Positions 1 to 6,780 of a stretch of 7,689 nucleotides of DNA are shown here, piece after piece. This stretch comes from an uncultured Brachyspira sp. GTDB taxonomy: Bacteria > Spirochaetota > Brachyspiria > Brachyspirales > Brachyspiraceae. The stretch lies in assembly GCA_934725525.1 (NCBI GenBank), contig CAKVCG010000079.1:1-7689 (forward strand), written 5' to 3'. The number at the start of each line of letters is the position of its first letter. Position 1 is the first letter of the stretch. The notes under the pieces were generated by a model. It was not told where the DNA came from. It did not search any database and was given only the letters and a program-made list of their open reading frames with translations. The position numbers and the translations under genes are program-made.

Positions 1-1288
1 TAAGATAAATGCATGGATTTTCGCTCGGTAAATATTCGGCTATAAAAGAACCGCTATCGGTAATTAGGCAAGAACTTTTTCTAAACAAATCAATATATTC
101 TCCATCCGAAATATATATTCCGTTATTTGAATTATCCCATTCTTTTATATAATTTTCATAATATTCTATATCCATAATTTTAGAGTCAATAATTCTATAT
201 CTTAAATCGGTGTGAGGCTTAAAAACAAAATTTATATTAGGATTTTCTTTAAGTAATTTCATGAAATATTTATGATAAAGATGAAAAGTCGCTAATTCAT
301 TAGAATTTCTTATAGACCAATGAGGAGCGTAAATAACTATTTTATTACCATTATCTATTTTTTTAGGAATAATGCATTCTTTTATATATTTTTTATAACT
401 ATCTAATTTTGGATATCCCGTTAAAACCGTATTAAATCCGTTATTAATATTCATATGTTTTTTATAACAATAATAAGTTTCAGCAAACATTTTATAACAA
501 GTATTGATATGTAAATGTTTATAATGATATTTATCTTGATTAACTACATTTATAGAATAATTTATATAGCAAGTTAAATATTTTAAATTAATATTAATAT
601 TCTTAAATATACTCATTTGAAACATATTAGGATTATTAATAAATATTATATCGGGCTTAAAATTCTCAATATCTATCGCTTTCATATTCTCCATATTATA
701 AGCGAATAAAGTTCTATATCCTCGCTCTTTAAAAATATTATAATTTTCCAAAGCTTCTTTAAAATATATTGGATTTTCTTCAAATAAATTATCTCTCGGA
801 TGAACCACAAGAATATAAGGGTCAAATATTTCGCTTTCAAGCATAGAGTAATATATACTTTCAACTCCAAATTTAGACGCATAATTTACTAAAAATATAA
901 CTTTAATTTTTTCTCCATTTTTAGCTTTTTGTTTTAATAATTCTTCTTTATATTTATTGAACATATAAAAATTATATAAAACATCTTTATCTTCATCTTT
1001 GCTTTTAATTTCATTTAATATTTTTTCAATTCTATCAATTCTGCTATTTAAAAATTCTTGTCTTAATTTATTTTCATTATCTATTTCATTAAAACTATTT
1101 TTATATTCGTAATAAATATCCCTAACCGCATTTCTTAAATTCTTAATCGGTATCCACCAAACTATAGCGTCTATATTCGATTTTGGAGGTTTATTCTTTC
1201 GAGGCTTCTTTTTGAAAGTGATTTTTATAAATAGAATTTTTATTATTATATATTTGTCGGTTTCATATTTTTTAAAGAGATTAATCAT
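1..1288 (-). CDS. CDP-glycerol glycerophosphotransferase-like surface polysaccharide protein (3' end outside window)
   Basis: Reading leftward from ATG at 1288, the frame stays open for 429 codons to the window edge, so the C-terminus is missing. Residues 1-120 are basic and hydrophobic, then lysine/glutamate-rich. A Rossmann-like half starts near IKVIFLVNYASKFGVES (128-144). The C-terminal half carries hallmarks of the CDP-glycerol glycerophosphotransferase (TagB/TagF) superfamily: GYPKLD (291-296), YAPHWS (320-325), FKPHTD (356-361) and ITDSGSFIAEY (409-419), equivalent to the family's PR.D, HW/TWR, KPHP and SDYSS blocks. Such enzymes add polyol-phosphate or related units to surface glycans at the cytoplasmic face; the true donor and acceptor cannot be read here. 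AGGAGG at 1301-1296, 7 nt before ATG, supports the start, and an in-frame TAA at 1333-1331 excludes a longer N-terminus. The gene sits behind a 5-bp repeat tract suggestive of phase variation. The family call is firm; the substrate is unknown. Confidence 0.85.
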   Translation of the reverse strand, partial: MINLFKKYETDKYIIIKILFIKITFKKKPRKNKPPKSNIDAIVWWIPIKNLRNAVRDIYYEYKNSFNEIDNENKLRQEFLNSRIDRIEKILNEIKSKDEDKDVLYNFYMFNKYKEELLKQKAKNGEKIKVIFLVNYASKFGVESIYYSMLESEIFDPYILVVHPRDNLFEENPIYFKEALENYNIFKERGYRTLFAYNMENMKAIDIENFKPDIIFINNPNMFQMSIFKNININLKYLTCYINYSINVVNQDKYHYKHLHINTCYKMFAETYYCYKKHMNINNGFNTVLTGYPKLDSYKKYIKECIIPKKIDNGNKIVIYAPHWSIRNSNELATFHLYHKYFMKLLKENPNINFVFKPHTDLRYRIIDSKIMDIEYYENYIKEWDNSNNGIYISDGEYIDLFRKSSCLITDSGSFIAEYLPSENPCIYL

Positions 1289-1413
1289 AATGAAACCTCC
1301 TCTATAGAATAAATCGGAGTAGATAATTTTTTACGCCAAAGAAAGCGTTTAAATGTTTCAAATAATTCTTTAGTTTTGCAATGAAAAAACAGCCAATTAC
1401 ATATTAATGGCTT
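1285..1413 (-). other. Startless 42-codon open frame, the alternative-register tail of the leader ORF, overlapping the glycan gene start
   Basis: Directly after the repeat, the frame beginning AAG at 1413 reads 42 sense codons of ordinary composition, including NWLFFHC, KELFETFKRFLWRKK and STPIYSIEEVSL. It ends at TGA 1287-1285, which overlaps the ATG of the glycan gene (ATGA). It contains no ATG, GTG or TTG, and none exists in this frame between the upstream TAA (1494-1492) and the repeat. It can be translated from ATG only if the repeat changes length by -1 or +2 units. Its last codons contain the glycan gene's ribosome site. It could be a switchable leader, or the C-terminal remnant of a lost upstream gene. 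Confidence 0.4.
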
Positions 1414-1469
1414 GTATTGTATTGTATTGTATTGTATTGTATTGTATTGTAAATTTTGTCTGCGTTCAT
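1404..1469 (-). CDS. Leader ORF spanning the 5-bp repeat (21 codons in the present register)
   Basis: ATG at 1469 opens MNADKIY, then enters the repeat as NTIQY units and ends NTSH at a TAA (1406-1404). It lies about 34 nt downstream of the likely transcription start of the glycan gene. Its Shine-Dalgarno is weak (GAAG within ACGAAGTTTTGAAT). It is the only ATG, GTG or TTG before the repeat that enters the tract without meeting a stop. The repeat has no stop in any frame, so its copy number decides which downstream frame is read. With one unit fewer, the ORF would run 59 codons to the TGA that overlaps the start of the glycan gene. Whether the peptide has any role of its own is unknown; it may matter only as a translated leader. 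Confidence 0.4.
   Translation of the reverse strand: MNADKIYNTIQYNTIQYNTSH
1412..1451 (-). repeat. Pentanucleotide tandem repeat, (CAATA) on the minus strand, 8 perfect units
   Basis: The plus strand reads TTG, then seven TATTG units (1415-1449), then TA: 40 bp of perfect period 5. A 5-bp unit shifts reading frame by 2 with each gain or loss, and the tract is free of stops in all three frames. Perfect tracts of this type mutate by slipped-strand mispairing and often control surface-glycan genes in host-associated bacteria. It lies in the transcribed leader of the glycan gene, between promoter and start codon, and inside a short leader ORF. Confidence 0.95.
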
Positions 1470-1509
1470 ATTCAAAACTTCGTTTTTGGAATTACAATTA
1501 ATTTTACCT

Positions 1510-1538
1510 ATTATACATAACTAATTAAAATTTGTCAA
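1510..1538 (-). promoter_or_regulatory. Consensus sigma-70 promoter for the leftward glycan gene
   Basis: On the minus strand, TTGACA (1538-1533) and TATAAT (1515-1510) are separated by exactly 17 bp, so both hexamers and the spacing match consensus. The predicted start of transcription is near 1503, giving a leader of about 215 nt before ATG 1288. A strong constitutive promoter fits a gene whose control lies in a slippage repeat rather than in transcription initiation. Confidence 0.85.
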
Positions 1539-1547
1539 TACCAAAAC

Positions 1548-1575
1548 TTGAAAAAAGTATTATAAATGATACAAT
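1548..1575 (+). promoter_or_regulatory. Probable sigma-70 promoter for the cyclic-nucleotide-binding gene pair
   Basis: TTGAAA (1548-1553) and TACAAT (1570-1575) are separated by 16 bp, with a predicted transcription start near 1582. Its -35 box is only 9 bp from the -35 box of the opposite promoter, so the two RNA polymerase sites are back to back. The remaining 1583-1650 is A/T tract with no other clear site. Confidence 0.5.
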
Positions 1576-1666
1576 TAAATTGAAAAAGCTTAATAAAATA
1601 TTAAAAAAATATTTTATTTAATTATTTTTTATATTTTTTATTTAGTTATTTTAAGGAATTGAATAT

Positions 1667-2248
1667 ATGGAAACAAAAGTATATAAATCGGGTTCTATAG
1701 TATATTTTGCAGGCGACCCTTCCGATAGAATTTATATATTAAAGGAAGGACGGGCTCAAAGTATATTTTTATCCGAAGAAACTGGATACGAAACGAGAGA
1801 GCCGATAAATGTAGGGGAATTTTTCGGAGTAAAAAGTCTGCTTGGAGATTATCCGCAGGAAGACACGGTTCAATGTTTGAGCGACTGCGTTATCATTATT
1901 CTTACTTACGAAGAATTTGAAAATTTGGTTTCAAAAAATAAATCGATAATAATAAAAATGCTTCGGGTATTTTCAAATCAATTAAGAATATTGAATAAAA
2001 ATGTTAGAAATCTTGTTGAAAAAGAGGAAGACGAAGAGGGACCGAATCAGCTCGAAGGATTATACAATATCGGCGAATTTTATTTTAAGAATCAAAAATT
2101 CAAAAACGCTTTATACGCTTATAAAAGATATTATCAAATAGCGGATGAGAATTCCTCTTTTTATCATACGGTTGAAAATAAAATTAAAGCCTGCAAAGAA
2201 AAATTGAATATAACGGACGATAGCGCTATAGCTCCTCCGCTTAAATAA
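1667..2248 (+). CDS. Cyclic-nucleotide-binding-domain protein with degenerate pocket and TPR-like C-terminus
   Basis: This 193-residue protein begins with a CRP/PKA-type cyclic-nucleotide-binding fold (about 5-90), visible as YKSGSIVYFAGDPSDRIYIL and EGRAQSIFL. A long helix (about 92-120) and an acidic linker (EKEEDEEG) follow. The phosphate-binding cassette reads GEFFGVKSLLGDYPQEDT (50-67): the family's FGE glutamate is Val55, and the usual arginine before the conserved small residues is absent. It may therefore not bind cAMP or cGMP, or may bind another ligand. There is no DNA-binding helix-turn-helix. Residues 129-180 instead resemble one or two TPR helices (GLYNIGEFYFKNQKFKNALY), suggesting protein contact. 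AAGGA lies 9 nt before the ATG. The gene is followed after 39 bp by a paralogous-domain gene, so the two are probably co-transcribed. Domain call good; function unknown. Confidence 0.85.
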   Translation: METKVYKSGSIVYFAGDPSDRIYILKEGRAQSIFLSEETGYETREPINVGEFFGVKSLLGDYPQEDTVQCLSDCVIIILTYEEFENLVSKNKSIIIKMLRVFSNQLRILNKNVRNLVEKEEDEEGPNQLEGLYNIGEFYFKNQKFKNALYAYKRYYQIADENSSFYHTVENKIKACKEKLNITDDSAIAPPLK

Positions 2249-2287
2249 ATTAATTTTATAATTTTAAATTTTAATAAGGAATAAAAA

Positions 2288-2929
2288 ATGGATAATAATA
2301 TATCTTCGCATACAAAGAAATACGAAAAGGACGACATTATATTTTTGGAATTTGAAAAAGGCGATAAATTCTATATGGTTCAAAGCGGTTCGGTAAGAAT
2401 AACGAAAGTAATTAAAGATGTGGAAAAACTGCTCGATGTGGTTCATGCTGGAGATTTTTTCGGAGAAATGGCGATTTTGGAAAGCACGACAAGAAGCGCG
2501 TCCGCGATTGCAAACGAACCTACAGTTTTACTCGAACTACAAAAAGAAAATTTTCAATCCATTCTTGCAAATAATATCGAGATGGCGCTTAAACTTTCAA
2601 AAATGTTTGCCAAAAGAATATTCGATTCAAAAAGAAGACTTTTAATACTTCAATTAAACGAACCAAATTTAAGAATATACGATTGTTTGCTACTCCTTGC
2701 CGAAATTCAAAATATTCCGAGAGATGCTTATAACGAACCGCAGGAATTAAACGCTACGATAAACGATATTGCAAATTGGTGCGCTATAAAACCGATAGAA
2801 GTTCAAAAAGTTTTAAAGCCTATGGCTGGCAAAATAAATATAAAAAATAATACAATCCAAGTTAAAAATTTAAAAGAATTTCAAAGGCAGATAGATGTAA
2901 AAAGAAGAAAGTCTTATAATATTCAATAA
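2288..2929 (+). CDS. Crp/Fnr-type cyclic-nucleotide-binding protein with winged-helix-like C-terminus
   Basis: This 213-residue protein has CRP-family length. The N-terminal nucleotide-binding domain (about 10-95) shows DKFYMVQSGSVRI and a near-canonical phosphate cassette, FFGEMAILESTTRSASA (57-73), with Glu60 and Arg69 where CRP and PKA contact the cyclic phosphate and ribose. A long dimerisation-type helix spans about 95-125. Residues 125-200 have the layout of a winged helix (TINDIANWCAIKPIEVQKVL, then a beta pair KINIKNNTIQVKN), but the recognition-helix consensus is weak, so DNA binding is plausible rather than shown. The tail is basic (VKRRKS). AAGGA precedes the ATG at good spacing. 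It could be a transcription regulator or a cyclic-nucleotide sensor acting with the upstream gene. It ends 36 bp from the convergent radical SAM gene. Confidence 0.85.
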   Translation: MDNNISSHTKKYEKDDIIFLEFEKGDKFYMVQSGSVRITKVIKDVEKLLDVVHAGDFFGEMAILESTTRSASAIANEPTVLLELQKENFQSILANNIEMALKLSKMFAKRIFDSKRRLLILQLNEPNLRIYDCLLLLAEIQNIPRDAYNEPQELNATINDIANWCAIKPIEVQKVLKPMAGKINIKNNTIQVKNLKEFQRQIDVKRRKSYNIQ

Positions 2930-2965
2930 TTTGAAAGTCCGTCATTACGAGGCTACCGCTAATAT
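2930..2965. other. Short convergent intergenic gap with a possible dispersed-repeat fragment
   Basis: Only 36 bp separate the two convergent stop codons. The segment GTCCGTCATTACGAGG is clearly richer in G+C than the surrounding spacers and recalls a GTCATT(A/G)CGAG-type interspersed repeat I remember from several bacteria. No stem with a T-run is visible, so no intrinsic terminator is called for either strand. The repeat identity is from memory only. Confidence 0.25.
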
Positions 2966-5401
2966 TTATACCTGAACCAATTTATTAATTTCAACCAAAT
3001 CCAATTTTTTTATTTTTTTTATAACAATATTATTTTTAATAAGATAATTTTTTATATCTCTAACTCGAATCAATTTTTCGTTTCCGTCAAGCAAAGTAAT
3101 AAGTATTTTATTTTCGGACATTATAATCAAATAATCGCCGTTTCTCTCTTCGCTTTCTTTTAATTCTTCTTTATTTTTAAGCAAATCAAAAGCCTCTTTA
3201 TCGTCATTAGTTTCAATTTCGTATAAAATATTTTTTGGCAGAGTATTAATTTTTTTTAGATTAATCGGAACAAACTCTATTTTTAAAATATTTATTCCAA
3301 TATGAGCGAGCAAATTATTTATTTTATTTTTAATCAAATCTATATCAATATTGTCGATTAAACTAACTTCCATAAATTCCGCTTTGCTTTCGCAGGCAAA
3401 AGGAGTCGGCGGCGTAAACGAAACTTTTTCAAGCGGATGAAAACCTTTGCTTAAAGATATTTTTGCTCCCGCTATTTTAAGCGCTGAAATCATAATACGC
3501 GATAAATCATGCATTCCAAGTAAAGATGAAATTCCTTCTTTTTTGAATCGCATAAATATTTTATAATTAACCGAAAAAATATCTCTCTTTTTTAGAGTTT
3601 TCAATTCTTCTTTCATTTGCTCAAAATTTTTATTTAGAATTTCTTTTTTATATTTATGGCAATAAGTTTTATAATCTATTCCGCAATTTTGACAATTTCC
3701 CGTAAAACAATATTCGGTAAATTTTCCATTTTGAAATCTTTCATATTCTCTATTAAAAAAATTTTGACTTATTAAAGTGTCGATGCATTTCCAAGCCATA
3801 TTTTTTCTTTTTGAAATAAGTTCTTTTATAGTCAATCCTTTTTCTTCAATTACGCTTTTCCAAATATCGTATTTAAAATATTCAACCCAAGCGTCAAATC
3901 TCGCTCCTCTTTTATAAGCTTCGTAAATTATATCGCCGACTTTTTCGTCTCCTCTCGATATTATTCCTTCAATTTCCGCCATTCTTGGAGGATGATATTT
4001 AACAGAAACTTTTGTTCCTCTAAATCTATTTTTTACTTTATCTATGCAAATAATCGCTTCTTCGTCCGTAAGTTGATTTAAATTTTCAAGCGGAGTATGA
4101 GGCTTTGGAACAAAAACATTTATTGCGGCGTTTATTTTTACTTTATTTTTTGACGCCTTTATCATTTTCTCCAAAGTTTCTATAATTTCATCCGCTTCTT
4201 TGTCGGGATTTTCGGTAAAGCCAATCATAAAATAAATTTTTACCGTTTTCCATCCAATAATTTGAATGTCTGAAAGAATATTAAATATTGCATCTTCGTC
4301 CATCGATTTATTAATTCTCTCTCTCAATTCATGACTTCCAACTTCAAGCGCAAAAGTTAAGCCTGTTTTTTTGAATTGAGCGATTCTGCTAGCGGTTTCT
4401 TTATCGAAAGAATCGATTCTTAAAGAAGGCAGAGATAAAGAAAATCCTTTACGCTCTCCTAAAGTTTGAAGATAATCTATTAAATCGGCAATATTCGGAT
4501 AATCGTCCGCCGAAAGCGAAAATAAATTTAAAGTTCCAAAACCTGTAGCTTCCAAAGATTCCATAGCTATTTCAATTATTTTTTCAATTTTTCTATTTCT
4601 AACGGGACGATAAGTGATTCCCGCTAAACAGAATCTGCAACTATGAGCGCAACCTCTCGCTATCTCGACTGAAATTCTATTTTGTATTCCTTCCAAAATC
4701 GGCACTAAAGGTTTTTTGACATAAGGCATATTGTTAATATTTTCAACAAAAATTCTTTTCACGGAATTTTTAGGATATTTCGGAATATAAGCGTATTCTA
4801 ATTTTGATAATTCTTTTAATATATCGTCTTTTTTTGCTTTATTTTTTTTAAGATTATAAATTATATCTACAAAATTTTTTATTTCAAAATCGAACTCGCC
4901 CATTAAAAAAATATCTATAAAATTTGAAAGCGGAAAAGGATTATAAACGCTCGGACCTCCAGCCGCTATAATTGGAAAATCTTCTCCTCTCTCTTCTCTA
5001 AAAATTGGAATTTGACTTAATTCTAAAATTTGCAAAATATTCGTATAAATTAATTCGTATTGAAGAGTAAAACCCAAAACATCGGCGTCTTTCACTTTGC
5101 TAAAAGTTTCTAAAGTATATAGAGGAATATTTTTTTCTCTTAATAATTTTTCAAAATCGTAAGCCACGGCGTAAACTCTCTCGCATGAAGCGTATTCGAT
5201 TGAATTAATAACTTCGTAAAGTATAGAAAGTCCTAAATTGCTTATCGCCACTTCATACAAATCTGCAAAAGACATTATAAATTTAAAATCCGCATTCGGC
5301 TTTATTATAGCGTTTATCTCTCCGCCTAAATATCGCGCTGGCTTTACAATATCGGCGCTTTTTACAAGTTCCAATATTTCATTTTTTAAATTATCTTTCA
5401 T
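2966..5401 (-). CDS. Radical SAM protein fused to a C-terminal DUF2344 domain (TIGR03960/TIGR03936 type)
   Basis: This 811-residue fusion has three parts. Residues 1-235 match the N-terminal B12-binding-like region of this family (FADLYEVAISNLGLSILYEV, AAGGPSVYNPFPL), but no DxHxxG cobalamin motif is present. Residues 240-480 are the radical SAM core with cluster motif CAHSCRFC (Cys251, Cys255, Cys258; CX3CX2C), expected to bind a 4Fe-4S cluster and cleave S-adenosylmethionine. A second cysteine set, CFTGNCQNC plus Cys581 (565, 570, 573, 581), precedes the C-terminal DUF2344 domain (about 611-811: HDLSRIMISALKIAGAKISL, KGFHPLEKVSFTPPTPFACE). The reaction is unknown; in many bacteria the family lies near RNase G and ribosomal L21 genes. 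Here it begins 3 bp after the DUF3343 stop (TAAATAATG) with only a weak ribosome site, implying coupling to the sulfur/selenium operon. Family call strong; function unassigned. Confidence 0.92.
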   Translation of the reverse strand: MKDNLKNEILELVKSADIVKPARYLGGEINAIIKPNADFKFIMSFADLYEVAISNLGLSILYEVINSIEYASCERVYAVAYDFEKLLREKNIPLYTLETFSKVKDADVLGFTLQYELIYTNILQILELSQIPIFREERGEDFPIIAAGGPSVYNPFPLSNFIDIFLMGEFDFEIKNFVDIIYNLKKNKAKKDDILKELSKLEYAYIPKYPKNSVKRIFVENINNMPYVKKPLVPILEGIQNRISVEIARGCAHSCRFCLAGITYRPVRNRKIEKIIEIAMESLEATGFGTLNLFSLSADDYPNIADLIDYLQTLGERKGFSLSLPSLRIDSFDKETASRIAQFKKTGLTFALEVGSHELRERINKSMDEDAIFNILSDIQIIGWKTVKIYFMIGFTENPDKEADEIIETLEKMIKASKNKVKINAAINVFVPKPHTPLENLNQLTDEEAIICIDKVKNRFRGTKVSVKYHPPRMAEIEGIISRGDEKVGDIIYEAYKRGARFDAWVEYFKYDIWKSVIEEKGLTIKELISKRKNMAWKCIDTLISQNFFNREYERFQNGKFTEYCFTGNCQNCGIDYKTYCHKYKKEILNKNFEQMKEELKTLKKRDIFSVNYKIFMRFKKEGISSLLGMHDLSRIMISALKIAGAKISLSKGFHPLEKVSFTPPTPFACESKAEFMEVSLIDNIDIDLIKNKINNLLAHIGINILKIEFVPINLKKINTLPKNILYEIETNDDKEAFDLLKNKEELKESEERNGDYLIIMSENKILITLLDGNEKLIRVRDIKNYLIKNNIVIKKIKKLDLVEINKLVQV

Positions 5402-5404
5402 TAT

Positions 5405-5623
5405 TTATTGAATATCTTTAACTTTAACCATTAAACCCGCCGCTTCTAATAAAGACACAATATATACTTTATCATTATCTTCAATATCGATAGCCATATT
5501 GCATACTCCAAATACAGGCTCTGGCGCTGGACGAACAACGACTTCTATTCCCGCATCCATTAAAATTTTTTCAGCTTTAATTAAATCTCTCGGCGTTTGT
5601 AAATAACAAAAACTTTTTACCAT
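5405..5623 (-). CDS. DUF3343 / putative Se/S carrier-like small protein
   Basis: This 72-residue cytosolic protein has an alpha-beta layout typical of DUF3343 (Pfam Se_S_carrier): a first strand, helix LIKAEKILMDAGIEVVVRP, then PAPEPVFGVCNMAIDI with Cys41 at the family's conserved cysteine, and a final helix. A second cysteine is at position 6. The family is thought to carry sulfur or selenium as per(sulf/selen)ide, inferred mainly from its genomic neighbours, which match here. Its ATG at 5623 overlaps the 3' end of the desulfurase gene by 7 nt (TTATGGTAA). GGGAAG inside the desulfurase's last codons serves as ribosome site, so the two are translationally coupled. The radical SAM gene follows after 3 bp. 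The carrier role is inference. Confidence 0.85.
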   Translation of the reverse strand: MVKSFCYLQTPRDLIKAEKILMDAGIEVVVRPAPEPVFGVCNMAIDIEDNDKVYIVSLLEAAGLMVKVKDIQ

Positions 5624-6762
5624 AATTTCTTCCCTAATATATTTATTAAATATTTTAAATCTTCTTTTTTAGTGTATGGAGAAAACGAAAATCTTATAGC
5701 GCCTTCTTTATTTCCGTAAAAATTATGAGATAAAAAAGAGCAATGAAATCCGTATCTGCATTCTATATTATAATCATTATATAGCTTATAAGTTAAATTA
5801 GCCATATTCATATCGTTATTTTTTAAGGTTATAGAAAATAAAAATCCTTGATATTTTTTATTTTTGGACCATATAACTTTATATTTATTCATACTTTCTA
5901 TTTCTTTTATAGTTTCGATTAAATCGTCTATATTTATTTTCCAATCGGGCTTATTTTTCAAAGCCGCTAAAAGTCCAATTATTCCGACAGTATTCGGCGT
6001 GCCTGATTCGTATATTTCGGGGATGCTATAAGGAGTTTTATAATAATCGCCAAATCCTCCACCAAAATAAGCTGGTTTTAATTTTTTGCTATTTTTTACA
6101 TAAAAACCGCCCGTTCCCGCAGGACCGAGTAATCCTTTATGTCCCGTAAAAGCTAAAAAATCTATATTCCATTTTTCCGCTTCAATTTTTTTTATTCCTA
6201 TTGATTGAGTCGCATCGACAAGCAAAGGAATATTGCCTATAGTTTCTTTAATTTTTTTTATCGGCTGAATTATTCCGCTTATATTACTTTCCATATTTAC
6301 TATAATCAACGATATTTTATTTTTATCTTTTTTTATTATATTAGAAAGTTTATCAATATCTATTAATCCGTTTTCGCTATTATTTTTAATTGAAGGAATT
6401 AATTGATATTCGACATTTTTATTTTTGCTTAATTTATAAATCGGTCTTAAAACCGCATTATGCTCCAAAGAAGAAATTAAAACTTTTGTGTCATGCAAAT
6501 CAAGTCCTATTAATATATCGTTTATAGACCTTGTCGCTCCCGAAGTAAATATAACATTCGAGCTATTTTTTACTCCTAAAATATTGGTAAGCGATTCTCT
6601 GCATTCTTCAATTTTTTTTGTAGTTTCTTTTCCTCTTTCGGTATTAACTCTTCCGTAAGTTCCTCCGATATTCATAATAAAATTTGACATCTCTTCGGCT
6701 ACTTCTTTAGGTTTAGGAAAACTTGTAGTTGAATTATCGAAATAATAATTTTTCTTTTTCAT
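5617..6762 (-). CDS. Class V (NifS/SufS-like) cysteine desulfurase family protein
   Basis: This 381-residue cytosolic PLP enzyme has the full family set: YFDNSTTSFPKP at the N-terminus, SGATRSIN (74-81), SLEHNAVLRP with His101 stacking on PLP, LVDATQSIG with Asp183 and Gln186, the PLP-lysine motif TGHKGLLGP (Lys209), ESGTPN (252-257), and the catalytic cysteine loop RYGFHCSFLSH (Cys341). It should release sulfur from cysteine, or selenium from selenocysteine, as an enzyme-bound persulfide or perselenide. The features fit the TIGR01977-type subgroup that often sits beside yedF and selD rather than housekeeping IscS. It starts 18 bp after the yedF stop with a poor ribosome site, and its end overlaps DUF3343. 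No iscU or sufU is visible nearby, which argues for a dedicated Se/S relay. All catalytic residues are present. Confidence 0.92.
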   Translation of the reverse strand: MKKKNYYFDNSTTSFPKPKEVAEEMSNFIMNIGGTYGRVNTERGKETTKKIEECRESLTNILGVKNSSNVIFTSGATRSINDILIGLDLHDTKVLISSLEHNAVLRPIYKLSKNKNVEYQLIPSIKNNSENGLIDIDKLSNIIKKDKNKISLIIVNMESNISGIIQPIKKIKETIGNIPLLVDATQSIGIKKIEAEKWNIDFLAFTGHKGLLGPAGTGGFYVKNSKKLKPAYFGGGFGDYYKTPYSIPEIYESGTPNTVGIIGLLAALKNKPDWKINIDDLIETIKEIESMNKYKVIWSKNKKYQGFLFSITLKNNDMNMANLTYKLYNDYNIECRYGFHCSFLSHNFYGNKEGAIRFSFSPYTKKEDLKYLINILGKKLW

Positions 6763-6780
6763 TAACTTAAAATTAAAATA

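Noticed and set aside
682..882. Minus-strand 66-codon open frame
   Set aside because: It lies in another frame inside the glycan gene, which is open for 429 codons with recognisable motifs.
1289..1333. Longer N-terminus for the glycan gene, directly fused to the repeat
   Set aside because: An in-frame TAA at 1333-1331 blocks the frame and no other start lies between it and ATG 1288, so slippage cannot fuse the repeat to this protein.
1412..1451. CRISPR-like array
   Set aside because: The units are 5 bp and contiguous with no spacers; this is a simple sequence repeat.
1590..1650. Intrinsic terminator or hairpin in A/T tracts
   Set aside because: The weak AAAATATT-type self-complementarity arises from A/T bias; there is no G+C stem and it sits in a divergent promoter region.
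2264..2446. Minus-strand 60-codon open frame
   Set aside because: It is antisense to the start of the second cyclic-nucleotide-binding gene, has low complexity and no ribosome site.
2418..2645. Plus-strand 75-codon open frame
   Set aside because: It is a shifted frame inside a clear CRP-like gene; its Trp/Arg-rich composition is typical of out-of-frame reading.
4660..5401. Functional cobalamin-binding domain in the radical SAM protein
   Set aside because: The family is B12-binding-like at the N-terminus, but the DxHxxG cobalt-ligand motif is not found in residues 1-240.
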